Below, piece after piece: positions 34,369 through 43,526 of a DNA stretch of 64,000 nt. The translations under genes were made by a program, and so were the position numbers. Source of the stretch: Nitrincola alkalilacustris (GTDB taxonomy: Bacteria > Pseudomonadota > Gammaproteobacteria > Pseudomonadales > Balneatricaceae); the NCBI RefSeq assembly GCF_008973755.1, contig NZ_WBOM01000013.1:1-64000 (forward strand). Direction: 5' to 3'. The first letter of the stretch is position 1, and every line of letters starts with the position of its first letter. The notes beneath the pieces are model-generated. The model had not been told where the DNA came from, ran no database searches, and saw nothing but the letters and a program-made list of their open reading frames with translations.

Positions 34369-35097
34369 CTACCTTCGGTTTGGACGGCAATCCAGTGCGC
34401 CGATCTCTTCAACAGTGAGAAAACGCCACTCTCCCGGGTTGAGGTCAGGATCCAGTGCTACAGTTCCGATTCGCTCGCGATGCAGGGCTGTTACTTTGTT
34501 ATCCACAGCGGCAAACATGCGTCGAATCTGATGATAGCGCCCTTCATGGATGGTCAGGCGCGCCTCACGAGGGGCCAGTAACTCCAGTTGTGCGGGCCGG
34601 GTTGTGAGATCTTCGAAGGCAAAGTAGATCCCTCTGGCAAAAATATCTTTGGTTGCTGGCGAAATAGGATCTCGCGTCGTGACGTGATAGGTTTTCGCCA
34701 AACCGGTATCCGGCAGTGAAAGGTGTCGTGACCAGTGTCCATCGTTGGTCAGCAGCAGTAATCCGGTGGTGTTGAAGTCCAGTCGACCCGGCAGGTGCAG
34801 CTGATCCTTCCAGGGCTGATCGAGATAATCCATCACTGTCGGATGTTCGGGGTCGGTTGTAGCACTTACACAGCCGGCAGGTTTGTGCAGCATGACATGA
34901 TAGCGAGGCTGGCCGAGCTGCAGCGTTTCAGCTTCACCAGATGTGGATAACAACGCGATATGGCTGAAAATACCCACAGGATACAATGCATCGATTACAA
35001 TACAGCCATTCACGCATACACGCTGCTCGCGCAACAACTGGCGTGCTGATTTTCGGCTGAGGTGAGGCTGATTACTCAAGAATCGATCGAGGCGCAT
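34369..35097 (-). CDS. Pseudouridine synthase, RsuA/RluB/E/F family
   Basis: A 242-residue protein from ATG 35097 (MRLDRFLSNQ); a longer frame upstream lacks support. The N-terminal S4 RNA-binding domain (SRKSARQLLREQRVCVNG) precedes the catalytic domain with GRLDFNTTGLLLLTNDGHW, whose Asp is the catalytic residue, and GRYHQIRRMFAA. It isomerises a uridine in rRNA. Which site cannot be read; length favours RsuA. Confidence 0.88.
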   Translation of the reverse strand: MRLDRFLSNQPHLSRKSARQLLREQRVCVNGCIVIDALYPVGIFSHIALLSTSGEAETLQLGQPRYHVMLHKPAGCVSATTDPEHPTVMDYLDQPWKDQLHLPGRLDFNTTGLLLLTNDGHWSRHLSLPDTGLAKTYHVTTRDPISPATKDIFARGIYFAFEDLTTRPAQLELLAPREARLTIHEGRYHQIRRMFAAVDNKVTALHRERIGTVALDPDLNPGEWRFLTVEEIGALDCRPNRR

Positions 35098-35258
35098 GCA
35101 GTGCATTGTATAGGGCGAACAGCAGCCAAGGCCAGCAGGTGCCATCGCTTGGAATAAAGGAAGGTATACAGGCACCACGTTCTGCGGGCTTTCAGGCAGA
35201 TGCAGTGCCTTATTGCTCTGATACGACGGCTTTCGTTCAGAGGAGGCGTATTACGATG

Positions 35259-35468
35259 CTAGTCGTCGGTTTCGAACCAGCAGTCTTCATCAATGAAGGT
35301 GGCCAGTTGCCTCTCTTCGCGCCTTCGCTCTATAGCGCGACGGGCTTCCAGCAGGCGTCGTGATGCGTGCTGTTTGCGTTTGTTCTGCTCCTCTATGTCG
35401 AATCCAACCATGATGTCGAAAACTTCGGTCTGAAGTGGGTTCAGATCCTGCTCTTTCCGTATCAGCAT
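35259..35468 (-). CDS. Small charged protein, PA3496-like
   Basis: A 69-residue protein from ATG 35468 (an in-frame start at 35486 is possible). The middle is Arg/Glu-rich and helical (ASRRLLEARRAIERRREERQ) with an acidic tail. This resembles the short PA3496 family of Pseudomonas, annotated loosely as an envelope-integrity protein. Function is not established. It lies between the pseudouridine synthase and hexR on the same strand. Confidence 0.55.
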   Translation of the reverse strand: MLIRKEQDLNPLQTEVFDIMVGFDIEEQNKRKQHASRRLLEARRAIERRREERQLATFIDEDCWFETDD

Positions 35469-35659
35469 AGCACTCGCTCCGATCAACTGTTCGCAGACGT
35501 TGATAGCGATCGCATCATAATGATCGCTTACCTGCGATACTTGCGTTAGACCATTTTTTAACCTATTCGAGATTAAAAATCAAATTCAGCTATATCCTGC
35601 GACTGAATATGAGAGCAAGGGTAGCGCTTAAATATTGCACAATGATGAAAGGGCAGCGA

Positions 35660-36616
35660 TCAGTCGTTGGATTCCTGACCGCGCCGGACCGGGAGCAGGC
35701 GATCGTTCTGACGCAGACTGCGCAGACTGCGCTTGATCGTCTTCAGGTGGTCGAAGAGTGCCGGTCCCAGCTTCATTGCGACACCGACAGCAAGAATATC
35801 GATCACCACCAGATGCACAACGCGAGAGGACATCAGAGTGCTGAGATCCTTGTCCTCCTCGACATCGACATGGATCGGGATGGTGGCGAGTTCCGCCAGA
35901 GGGGTGGTGCCGGGGCAGAGGGTGATAACGGTGGCTCCGGCTTCCTTGACCAGCTTGACCGTGTGCAGCAGGTCTTTGGTGCGGCCTGTCTGGGAGATAG
36001 CCACGACAACATCACCCCGAGTCAGCGTCAGAGCCGAGATGGTCTGCATGTGCGGATCGGAATAGGCGGCAGCGGAGATCATCAGGCGATAGAACTTGTG
36101 TTGGGCGTCGGCACAGACGGGAGCCGATGCGCCGAATCCATAGAACTCAACACGGTTGGCCTTGGCCAGCACATCGATCGCTTCTTCGAGGGTTTCCGGA
36201 TCGAGCTGCTCACGGATATTGATCAGGTTACCGATCATCGAATCGAAGATCTTCTGCTTGAACTCAATGACGGTGTCTTTGGTATCGAGGGAGAACTTCT
36301 CAAAGCTGGTGTTACTGGCCAGACCCTGTGCCAGTGTCAGCTTGAAATCCTGAAAACCATCGTAGTTCAGCGCACGGCAGAAACGGACGACCGTCGGCTC
36401 GCTGACATTGGCTTCTGAGGCCAGATCGACGATACGCATATGGATCACTTCATGAGGATTGGCGAGTACATAATCAGCCACTTTTTGCTCTGATTTACGC
36501 AGCTTGTCCTTTGAATCGGCAATCGACTTGAGGAGATTGAAGGAGTTCAACTCTAATACCCGTAAGATCAATCTGTTATCAAACAGCCAGTATAGCAATG
36601 AAATCAGGTTGCGCAT
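35660..36616 (-). CDS. hexR: HexR-like RpiR-family regulator of sugar metabolism
   Basis: An RpiR-type HTH (DLASEANVSEPTVVRFCRAL) is followed by a SIS sugar-phosphate domain (VEFYGFGASAPVCADAQHKF and VVVAISQTGRTKDLLHTVKL). HexR represses zwf/edd/pgl/gap genes and is released by KDPG. The product is about 318 residues from ATG 36616. A TTG at 36550 would give 296, nearer to the usual length, and the frame also extends to 36688, so the start is uncertain. It is divergent from the yjaG-like gene. Confidence 0.88.
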   Translation of the reverse strand: MRNLISLLYWLFDNRLILRVLELNSFNLLKSIADSKDKLRKSEQKVADYVLANPHEVIHMRIVDLASEANVSEPTVVRFCRALNYDGFQDFKLTLAQGLASNTSFEKFSLDTKDTVIEFKQKIFDSMIGNLINIREQLDPETLEEAIDVLAKANRVEFYGFGASAPVCADAQHKFYRLMISAAAYSDPHMQTISALTLTRGDVVVAISQTGRTKDLLHTVKLVKEAGATVITLCPGTTPLAELATIPIHVDVEEDKDLSTLMSSRVVHLVVIDILAVGVAMKLGPALFDHLKTIKRSLRSLRQNDRLLPVRRGQESND

Positions 36617-36725
36617 AATCCGAAAAAGCATCGGAATTTCAGCTGTTTTTGGTTTGTGACTATGGATTATGTGGGCAAATCCGTACAATAGCGCTTAAAC
36701 CCAAGGATACACATCGGAGAACCTG

Positions 36726-37331
36726 ATGAAAGAGTGGCAGGAACTGGAACACCAACTCGAACAATTCAAGCCCTGGCAGCTGACTGCCTGTGCGGTGGCG
36801 TTCACTGAGCGGATGTTTCCCAATTTTTCGCTCTTCTCCAAACTTCTGTCATTTGGTGACAGCGATAAACTGCGCCAGGTTCTGAATGCCCTTTGGGATC
36901 AGTTTACAGGCTCCGGTGCACGCATGAATTTCGAAGTGCAGCTGGATCATGTTGAAGCCAATATGCCCTCGCTGGAAGAGTACGACATGTATGGTGCCAT
37001 GCCGGCGCTGGATGCTGTGGTAGCGCTCTACTCCACACTGGTGACAGTGCTGGAGGAAGATCCGCAGGAGGTGCTCAGTATTATCCAGCTGTCACAGGAA
37101 TCGGTGGCCACCTTCATTGAGGTCAATCATGCCGATCCGCAGATGTCGGATATCGAACTGGTACGCTTTATCTCCACCCATGAGCTGATGATGGATGAAG
37201 AGGCCTTCCGCGAAGAGGTACTGGAGCGAGTGTCACATCAGGTGAATCCGGATAAAGCCTTTATCAGCCAACTGCGCGAGCTGGCCGAGAATCAGGGTAT
37301 CAGCAATATCGGAATAAGCGACGACGAGTGA
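36726..37331 (+). CDS. YjaG/DUF416-family protein
   Basis: A 201-residue acidic, helical protein with LTACAVAFTERMFPNFSLFS and YDMYGAMPALDAVVALYSTL, which fit the DUF416 family conserved in gammaproteobacteria. Function is unknown. Its stop overlaps the start of the next gene (TGATG), so a three-gene operon with 37331 and 37627 is likely. Confidence 0.8.
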   Translation: MKEWQELEHQLEQFKPWQLTACAVAFTERMFPNFSLFSKLLSFGDSDKLRQVLNALWDQFTGSGARMNFEVQLDHVEANMPSLEEYDMYGAMPALDAVVALYSTLVTVLEEDPQEVLSIIQLSQESVATFIEVNHADPQMSDIELVRFISTHELMMDEEAFREEVLERVSHQVNPDKAFISQLRELAENQGISNIGISDDE

Positions 37332-37588
37332 TGATGCGTATTGGTCTGTTTCTGCTGGTCGTGCCGGGGTTGCTGTTGATGCTGGTATTTTTCCAGGAGC
37401 ATACGGCGGTGACAGCCTGCGTTGAATCCGGTGGCTCCTATGATTATCTCGAGAGTTTATGTGATAGCGAGCGCTCACATCCATTTGTGCCGATGCTGAT
37501 CCGCAGGCCCTTGCTGGTGAATGGTTCGTTGCTGCTTTGCTGTGCAGGGCTTTTGATGACGCTGGTGGCGCTGTATCGTCGTCGCTGA
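37331..37588 (+). CDS. Small two-helix membrane protein
   Basis: An 85-residue protein with an N-terminal membrane helix (GLFLLVVPGLLLMLVFF), a short periplasmic loop with two cysteines (TACVESGG, LESLCDSE) and a second helix (GSLLLCCAGLLMTLVALY). No family is recognised. It is coupled to the yjaG-like gene by the overlap TGATG. The loop cysteines might form a disulphide. Confidence 0.6.
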   Translation: MMRIGLFLLVVPGLLLMLVFFQEHTAVTACVESGGSYDYLESLCDSERSHPFVPMLIRRPLLVNGSLLLCCAGLLMTLVALYRRR

Positions 37589-37626
37589 TCCCCTGAAATC
37601 ATTTTGAAAATCCAAGAAGATGACAC

Positions 37627-38058
37627 ATGCGTAAAAAAATCTGGATTGGCATCGCTTTTCTGGTGCTGTTGCTGGTTGTACTGGTCAAACTGCTGGGGCC
37701 TGGCTGGCTGGAACGTTTCAATACCGAGCGCCAGCAGGAAGCGCAGGAAGCAAGGCAGTCAGGACTGGCGTTTGGTCAACAGGCGGATCAGATGCAGTGT
37801 CTGAATCAGGCGCTGACCGATTTCACCAGCTGCAGCGGTTCAGGCTGCACCATTAAACAGGGCGTGTTTCTGAAAGCCTGTTGGGAAAATGCCAGTCAGA
37901 CGGAAGGTTTCTGTGAGGATGTTCCCGCTTTTGAAGAGAAACCCAATGAGGAGGCCAAGGAGTGGGCCAAACATAGCTGCTGGGCACGCAATATTCCCGG
38001 TGAAGGGTGTCGTCTGCTGATGCGCCAGCGTCAGCAACTGTGTACCCAGTCAGACTGA
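37627..38058 (+). CDS. Membrane-anchored Cys-rich periplasmic protein
   Basis: A 143-residue protein. Residues 4-22 form an N-terminal anchor (KIWIGIAFLVLLLVVLVKLL). The rest is soluble with eight cysteines, including SCSGSGC, ACW, FCEDV, SCWAR, GCRLL and LCTQ, which suggests disulphides in the periplasm. Function is unknown. Its 3' end overlaps the convergent phoR end by 9 bp. Confidence 0.6.
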   Translation: MRKKIWIGIAFLVLLLVVLVKLLGPGWLERFNTERQQEAQEARQSGLAFGQQADQMQCLNQALTDFTSCSGSGCTIKQGVFLKACWENASQTEGFCEDVPAFEEKPNEEAKEWAKHSCWARNIPGEGCRLLMRQRQQLCTQSD

Positions 38059-39375
38059 CTCATCTACCTCTTCCCTGTCGAGCATCTCACTGGGGATCAG
38101 CATATCGCTTGGGAAGTGGCAGCAGAAGGTGCTGCCCTTGCCAACTTTACTCTTGATACTGAGTTTGGCGCCATGTCGCACCAACACATGCTTGACGATG
38201 GACAACCCCAGCCCGGTGCCGCCACTTTCACTTGAACGCCCTTCATCGACACGATAAAAGCGCTCGGTCAGGCGGGGGATATGAATTGACTCTATCCCCA
38301 GCCCATTGTCTTCGACACAGAGCTTGCCACCTTTGTTGTCCACCTGCCAGCTGATCAGAATATGACTGCCTGCTGGTGTGTAGCGTACGGCATTGAACAC
38401 CAGGTTGGAAAAGGCGCTGTGCAGCTCCAACTCCTGACCCAGCAGGTCATATCCCTGCTCCAGTCGCAGCTCGATATGATGTGAGTTTTCGCCACTTAGA
38501 ACCTGGGCATCGCGCTGAATCTGCTGCAACATCTGCTGGATATCCACAGGATGTTCATCACTGACGTGTTGACTCGATTCAAGGCGTGACAACAACAGCA
38601 GATCCCTGACCAGCCCCTCCATACGCTGTGTCTGCTTCTCCATCTGGCTCAGGCCGCGCAGAATCGGTGGTGGCAACTCCTGATCCAGAAAGGTTTCAAT
38701 ATACCCGCGCATCACTGTCAATGGGGTTCTCAGCTCATGTGAGGCGTTGGCGACGAATGTCTGTCGCGTCTGCTCCAGGCGTTTCAGGCGGGTGATGTCT
38801 CTTGCGACCAGCAGCCGGTCCCCCTCACCAAAGAGTGTGATGGTATACAGCAGGTCCATCTGCTGATGGCGCGGAGATGGCAGCTCCAGAGATTCACTGT
38901 AGTTGCCTTTGCGATAGTAGCGGATAAAACGCGGGTCACGCAGCAGGTTAAGGACCGATTTGCCGCGATCAGCGCGGGCCTTGAAGCCCAGCAGGCGCTC
39001 GGCTGAGCGGTTCCACCATTCCAGATTGTTGCGTTTGTCTATGATCACAACAGCATCGCTGAGCGCAGCGGATGAGTGCTGGAAACGCTTGATCACCTGC
39101 TGCAACGCATGCTCCTTGTTTCTGGCGGTGCGCTGCATGCGGTACAGACCATCCAGCAGATCTCCCCAGGCACCCTTGGCCAGTGGGGGTTCGGAGCCAT
39201 CTTCGCGTTTCAGCCAGGCCATCACCTTGCTGAATTGCCAGATCTGAAATCCGGCCCAGCCAAGCACTGCCAGCAGGGCACTGCTGATTGGATAGCCCAG
39301 TAGCCAGCCGATCAGCAGCGCGACACCCAGTGTCGTCAGCAGGCTGTAGAGCATCAAATGCCTGGATTGGTACAT
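38050..39375 (-). CDS. phoR: Phosphate-regulon sensor kinase PhoR
   Basis: A 441-residue inner-membrane kinase. Two N-terminal membrane segments lie at about 8-26 and 30-47, without a large periplasmic loop (typical PhoR). A PAS domain follows (about 100-195, ALSDAVVIIDKRNNLEW), then HisKA with phospho-accepting H213 (FVANASHELRTPL), then HATPase with N, G1 (VEDNGLGIE) and G2 (GGTGLGLSI) boxes. It phosphorylates PhoB under phosphate limitation, held in check by PhoU/Pst. It is 61 bp downstream of phoB. Confidence 0.95.
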   Translation of the reverse strand: MYQSRHLMLYSLLTTLGVALLIGWLLGYPISSALLAVLGWAGFQIWQFSKVMAWLKREDGSEPPLAKGAWGDLLDGLYRMQRTARNKEHALQQVIKRFQHSSAALSDAVVIIDKRNNLEWWNRSAERLLGFKARADRGKSVLNLLRDPRFIRYYRKGNYSESLELPSPRHQQMDLLYTITLFGEGDRLLVARDITRLKRLEQTRQTFVANASHELRTPLTVMRGYIETFLDQELPPPILRGLSQMEKQTQRMEGLVRDLLLLSRLESSQHVSDEHPVDIQQMLQQIQRDAQVLSGENSHHIELRLEQGYDLLGQELELHSAFSNLVFNAVRYTPAGSHILISWQVDNKGGKLCVEDNGLGIESIHIPRLTERFYRVDEGRSSESGGTGLGLSIVKHVLVRHGAKLSIKSKVGKGSTFCCHFPSDMLIPSEMLDREEVDESV

Positions 39376-39436
39376 GCTACGCAGTTCCCGGTGTCAGTGG
39401 CGTGGCGGCAGTCTGGTTACTGAAGTGACAGTCACT

Positions 39437-40132
39437 TCAACTGGTCTGTGAAGAGAAGCGGTAACCTGTGCCTCGAACGGTCTGTATCAGGTAGTCGTGA
39501 CGCTCACCCAGCGCTTTGCGAAGTCGTCTGATATGGACGTCAACCGTGCGCTCTTCGACGTATACGTTACCGCCCCAGACCATATCCAGCAACTGGCTTC
39601 TGGAATATGCACGGTCCTGATGTGTCATGAAGAACTGCAGCAGACGAAATTCGGTGGGGCCGAGCTCCACGGCCTTGCCATCTGCCATGACACGATGTGA
39701 GCCGGGATCCAGTGTCAGCTCGTCCACGCTGACTGGCTCCTCTATCCCCTTGGGGGTGGCTCTGCGCAGCACAGCCTTGAGGCGAGCCACCAGCTCGCGG
39801 GGTGAAAAAGGCTTGGTAATATAGTCATCCACACCTATCTCCAGCCCCTGTATCTTGTTGTCCTCTTCCGCCTTGGCGGTGAGCATGATGATCGGAATAT
39901 CGGCGGTGGTTTCATCCTTGCGCAGCCGTCTTGCGAACTCTATGCCGCTGCTGCCTGGCATCATCCAGTCCAGCAGCACCATATCGGGTTTGTTATCCAC
40001 AATCAGGGCGTGTGCCTCCTGACTGTTGCTGGCTTCCATGCAGTCATAGCCTGCCATTTCCAGGGCTACAGCGATCATCTCTCTGATGGGCGCTTCGTCG
40101 TCAATGATCAGGACTCTTTTTGCAACAGACAT
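39437..40132 (-). CDS. phoB: Phosphate-regulon response regulator PhoB
   Basis: A 231-residue OmpR-type regulator. The receiver has D11-D12, phospho-site D55 (VLLDWMMPG) and K at LTAKAEED. The winged-helix effector begins near residue 130 and includes RAYSRSQLLDMVWGGNVYVE and VDVHIRRLRKAL. It binds Pho boxes, of which three are visible in this window, including one before its own gene (autoregulation). Confidence 0.96.
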   Translation of the reverse strand: MSVAKRVLIIDDEAPIREMIAVALEMAGYDCMEASNSQEAHALIVDNKPDMVLLDWMMPGSSGIEFARRLRKDETTADIPIIMLTAKAEEDNKIQGLEIGVDDYITKPFSPRELVARLKAVLRRATPKGIEEPVSVDELTLDPGSHRVMADGKAVELGPTEFRLLQFFMTHQDRAYSRSQLLDMVWGGNVYVEERTVDVHIRRLRKALGERHDYLIQTVRGTGYRFSSQTS

Positions 40133-40182
40133 CGGTTAAGCCTCATACCTGAATAGTAACGCACTCTATTACAAGACGTTTC

Positions 40183-40201
40183 TGTTACATAAATATGACA
40201 G
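40183..40201 (-). promoter_or_regulatory. Pho box upstream of phoB
   Basis: On the minus strand CTGTCATATTTATGTAACA matches the CTGTCAT-N4-CTGTCAT consensus well in the first half and partly in the second. It lies about 50 bp before the phoB start. Confidence 0.7.
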
Positions 40202-40261
40202 CTGATACAAAAGAAACCACTTCTTTTATATTTGATGTATTAATCGCCGCTTAATGCGTGT

Positions 40262-41140
40262 TTACACCAGGGCGTAATGCAGCACGATACCGATCAGAAC
40301 AGCCAGTTCGGCCAGATGGTTGTTGAGGAAAGCCTTGAAGCAGGGATCGCGCTCCCGCTCACGGATAAGGTACTGCTGATACACGAAAAAACCAGCTGCA
40401 ATGACCAGCCCTGCATAGAACCAGATGCTCATCTCAAGGTGCAGGCCGGTCAGGATCAGTATTACCAGAGCCGCCAGTTGCAGCAGGCCGATGATCAGCC
40501 TGTCGGCCCGTCCAAACAGAATCGCCGTTGATTTCACGCCGATCTTGAGGTCATCATCCCGATCCACCATCGCATATTGGGTGTCGTAGGCAACGGTCCA
40601 GAGGATCTTCGCCAGATACAAAAGCCAAGCGGCCAGCGGCAGGGATTCACCGGCTGCGGTAAAGGCCATGGGGATCGCCCAGCCGAAGGCCGCGCCCAGC
40701 ACCACCTGTGGCCAGTGGGTATAGCGCTTCATGAAGGGATAGGTGAACGCCAGTGCCAGACCGACCAGCGACATCAACAGAGTCATGGTGTTGGTGAAGA
40801 GCACCAGCACGAAGGCCAGCAGCATCAACCCGGCAAACAGCAGCAAGGCTTCACGCTCGCCGACCAGCCCGGTGGCAAGCGGGCGCTGTGCGGTACGTTT
40901 GACATGGCCATCGATATGTCGATCGGCATAGTCGTTGATCACACAACCGGCCGAGCGGGTCAGGAACACGCCCAGAGTGAAAATCAGCAGCAGCTTCAGA
41001 CTGGGCAGGCCATCGGATGCGATCCACAGCGCCCAGAGTGTGGGCCAAAGCAGCAGCCAGGTGCCTATCGGCCGGTCGGCTCGCATCAGGCGGATGTAGG
41101 CAGACAGTTTCTGACGAAGTGGTGAGGTTGCGTGATCCAT
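40262..41140 (-). CDS. ubiA: 4-hydroxybenzoate polyprenyltransferase UbiA
   Basis: A 292-residue integral membrane prenyltransferase from ATG 41140 (GAAAGA before it). The first Asp motif is [18 protein letters not shown] and the second is [14 protein letters not shown]. It attaches the polyprenyl tail to 4-hydroxybenzoate in ubiquinone synthesis. It lies 20 bp after ubiC, so the two form the classical ubiCA operon. Confidence 0.95.
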   Translation of the reverse strand: MDHATSPLRQKLSAYIRLMRADRPIGTWLLLWPTLWALWIASDGLPSLKLLLIFTLGVFLTRSAGCVINDYADRHIDGHVKRTAQRPLATGLVGEREALLLFAGLMLLAFVLVLFTNTMTLLMSLVGLALAFTYPFMKRYTHWPQVVLGAAFGWAIPMAFTAAGESLPLAAWLLYLAKILWTVAYDTQYAMVDRDDDLKIGVKSTAILFGRADRLIIGLLQLAALVILILTGLHLEMSIWFYAGLVIAAGFFVYQQYLIRERERDPCFKAFLNNHLAELAVLIGIVLHYALV

Positions 41141-41160
41141 TCTTTCGCGCCGGTTCAGGT

Positions 41161-41706
41161 TCAGAGAGGGTATTGTACGCGCTGCAGCGGCGGCAGAAAA
41201 ACCTCGCACACCAGCAGCGGCTTCTCGCTCAGATAAAACAGCGAACGTCGTGCCCAGAGTTCACCCAGTTCAGGGCTGTGAAGACGACAGACTTGCAACG
41301 GACCGCGGCGCATATCAGGATCCTTGAACAGCACAGCCCCCAGGGAGGTGGCACCAAGATGACGCAGTTGCCGATGTCGGCCAGTGAGTGTTTCCTCAGG
41401 GATAACGGAGCGGGCATAGACCCAGGGTTCGCCCTGGCCGAGCAGTTCCACTTCGCGGATGATCGCCACCTGACGGCCGGGCATTCCCAACACACGAGCT
41501 TCGCTGGCGCTGGGACACCCCCAACCCTGTTCCAGCAGACGCACACTGAATTGGTTATGGCTGGCACGCGTCAGTCGCAGCGTCAGCGAGCCGCGATCAC
41601 AGAGCCAGTTACGCCATTGCCAGGGCACCAGGTTGCGTCGGGCAGCGGTAATCCAGTGCTGTCCGGCCAGGTTATGTGTCAGAAGATGTCGAATCGATGA
41701 GGTCAT
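41161..41706 (-). CDS. ubiC: Chorismate lyase UbiC
   Basis: A 181-residue soluble enzyme from ATG 41706 (an upstream in-frame ATG at 41724 is less likely). Landmarks are [14 protein letters not shown] with the conserved Arg, [11 protein letters not shown] and a C-terminal CEVFLP. It converts chorismate to 4-hydroxybenzoate and pyruvate, supplying UbiA. Confidence 0.92.
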   Translation of the reverse strand: MTSSIRHLLTHNLAGQHWITAARRNLVPWQWRNWLCDRGSLTLRLTRASHNQFSVRLLEQGWGCPSASEARVLGMPGRQVAIIREVELLGQGEPWVYARSVIPEETLTGRHRQLRHLGATSLGAVLFKDPDMRRGPLQVCRLHSPELGELWARRSLFYLSEKPLLVCEVFLPPLQRVQYPL

Positions 41707-41809
41707 GAACAGGTCGCCCAACAAGATGCACGCGAGTGTAGCATTTTGAGTGCAGGGGCAGTAAGCGGGAGATTAAATTAGTTGCGGTTCGAAACGATCA
41801 GCAAAGGTT

Positions 41810-41842
41810 CACTGTCTGGCGCCCAACGCTCGCCAGACAGTG
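41810..41842. terminator. Perfect 12-bp hairpin after phoU
   Basis: Arms CACTGTCTGGCG (41810-41821) and CGCCAGACAGTG (41831-41842) flank a 9-nt loop, 12 bp past the phoU stop. No T-run follows on the minus strand, so it may stabilise the 3' end of the pst-phoU message rather than terminate it. Confidence 0.5.
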
Positions 41843-41854
41843 AGGAGGGCTTGC

Positions 41855-42613
41855 TCAGTTGCCTTCAGACAGGTCAGTCTCATCATCCGGAGACTCGTCA
41901 CGTACTGTATGCTTGAGCTCCTTGAGGCTGGTGTGGCGCACATCGGTACCGCTGACCTGGTAGACCAGATGTTCAGCCAGATTACGTGCATGATCGCCGA
42001 TCCGCTCGAGGCTGCGCAGCACCCAGATCACGTTCAGTACCAGTGAGACGGAGCGAGGGTCTTCCATCATGTAGGTCACCAGTGAGCGCAGTGCCGTGCG
42101 ATACTCCTGATCCACATTTTTGTCCTGCTTGGCCACCTTGTAGGCCAGTTCCAGATCACTGCGCGCGAAGGCGGTCAGTACATCCTTGACCATGTTGGAA
42201 ACCAGTGAGCCGACATGACGCACCTCCTGATAGCCGCGGGGTGAGGTACCATTCTCGACAATCTCAATCGCATGCTTGCAGATACGGCTGGCTTCATCGC
42301 CCATCCGCTCCAGGTCATGGATTGAGCGGCTGATGGATACGATCAGGCGCAGGTCGCTGGCCGTGGGCTGGCGGATCGCGATCATCTTGGTGCACTGTTC
42401 GTCGATGGTCAGCTCCATCTCATTGGTCTGCTTATCGACACGGATCGATTTTTCGGCCAGTTCGGCGTTGTTGGTCACAAGTGCTTCGACAGCGTCACTG
42501 ACCTGCCGCTCGACCACGCCACCCATCGCCAGCATCTGAGTGCGGATCTGCTCCAGCTCCTCATTGAAGCGGCGGGAAATATGGCGTGAATAGTTGTCTT
42601 TTCCGGGTTCCAT
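41855..42613 (-). CDS. phoU: Phosphate signalling protein PhoU
   Basis: A 252-residue all-helical protein made of two similar three-helix bundles, with metal-binding-type E-x-x-x-D segments (VSISRSIHDLERMGDEASRI and VIWVLRSLERIGDHARNLAE). PhoU links PstB to PhoR and keeps the pho regulon off when phosphate is plentiful. It is the last gene of pstCAB-phoU, 28 bp after pstB. Confidence 0.96.
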   Translation of the reverse strand: MEPGKDNYSRHISRRFNEELEQIRTQMLAMGGVVERQVSDAVEALVTNNAELAEKSIRVDKQTNEMELTIDEQCTKMIAIRQPTASDLRLIVSISRSIHDLERMGDEASRICKHAIEIVENGTSPRGYQEVRHVGSLVSNMVKDVLTAFARSDLELAYKVAKQDKNVDQEYRTALRSLVTYMMEDPRSVSLVLNVIWVLRSLERIGDHARNLAEHLVYQVSGTDVRHTSLKELKHTVRDESPDDETDLSEGN

Positions 42614-42641
42614 TCTCTGATTCCCCTGTTGAATAATTTAA

Positions 42642-43511
42642 TTAACCGTAACGACCGGTGATGTAGTCTTCGGTCTGTTTTTTGTCCGGATTGGTGAACA
42701 GGGTATCGGTATCACCATATTCGATCAGATCACCCATATACATGAAAGCTGTGTAATCCGACACACGGGCCGCCTGCTGCATGTTATGCGTGACGATCAC
42801 GATGGTGTAATCGTTCTTCAGATCGTTGATCAGCTCTTCGATCTTCAGTGTCGATATCGGGTCCAGAGCCGATGCTGGTTCATCCAGCAGGATAACTTCA
42901 GGCTCAATGGCGATGGCGCGGGCAATCACCAGCCTCTGCTGCTGTCCACCGGACATGCCGAAAGCGTTGTCCTGCAGGCGGTCCTTAACCTCGTCCCACA
43001 GGGCGGCAGAGCGCAGTGAGCGTTCAACCACTTCATCCAGTACGCGCTTGGAGTTGACGCCCTGCAGGCGCAGGCCATAGGCGACGTTCTCATAGATCGA
43101 TTTTGGAAAGGGGTTCGGCTTCTGGAATACCATGCCGATACTGCGACGCAGTTCGGCAACATCGACCTGACGATCATAGATATTCTGGCCATCCATCAGA
43201 ATCTCGCCTTCGATGCGGCAGATATCCACCAGATCGTTCATGCGGTTGAAACAGCGCAGCAGCGTGGATTTACCACAACCTGACGGACCGATAAAGGCAG
43301 TCACACGCTTTTCGGGAATCGTCAGGTTGATGTTTTTCAGTGCCTGATCATTGCCGTAATAAAGGTTGAGATTCTTTACCTCAACCTTGGTTTTTTCGTC
43401 TGCCAGTGACATCGCTTCACGTTCTACGCCACCACGTGCCTGGGCTGCAGAAATGGATACTGAATGGGTACCGGTTGCCTGTGTATTCATAGTCGTACGC
43501 TCATTATTCAT
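42642..43511 (-). CDS. pstB: Phosphate ABC importer ATPase PstB
   Basis: A 289-residue ATPase. Walker [10 protein letters not shown] is at 75-83, signature [14 protein letters not shown] and Walker [14 protein letters not shown] follow, then the switch [10 protein letters not shown]. The N-terminal 40 residues are an extension rich in Ala/Thr beyond the usual start. It hydrolyses ATP for phosphate uptake through PstC-PstA. Confidence 0.96.
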   Translation of the reverse strand: MNNERTTMNTQATGTHSVSISAAQARGGVEREAMSLADEKTKVEVKNLNLYYGNDQALKNINLTIPEKRVTAFIGPSGCGKSTLLRCFNRMNDLVDICRIEGEILMDGQNIYDRQVDVAELRRSIGMVFQKPNPFPKSIYENVAYGLRLQGVNSKRVLDEVVERSLRSAALWDEVKDRLQDNAFGMSGGQQQRLVIARAIAIEPEVILLDEPASALDPISTLKIEELINDLKNDYTIVIVTHNMQQAARVSDYTAFMYMGDLIEYGDTDTLFTNPDKKQTEDYITGRYG

Positions 43512-43526
43512 GTCATTACCTGTTGT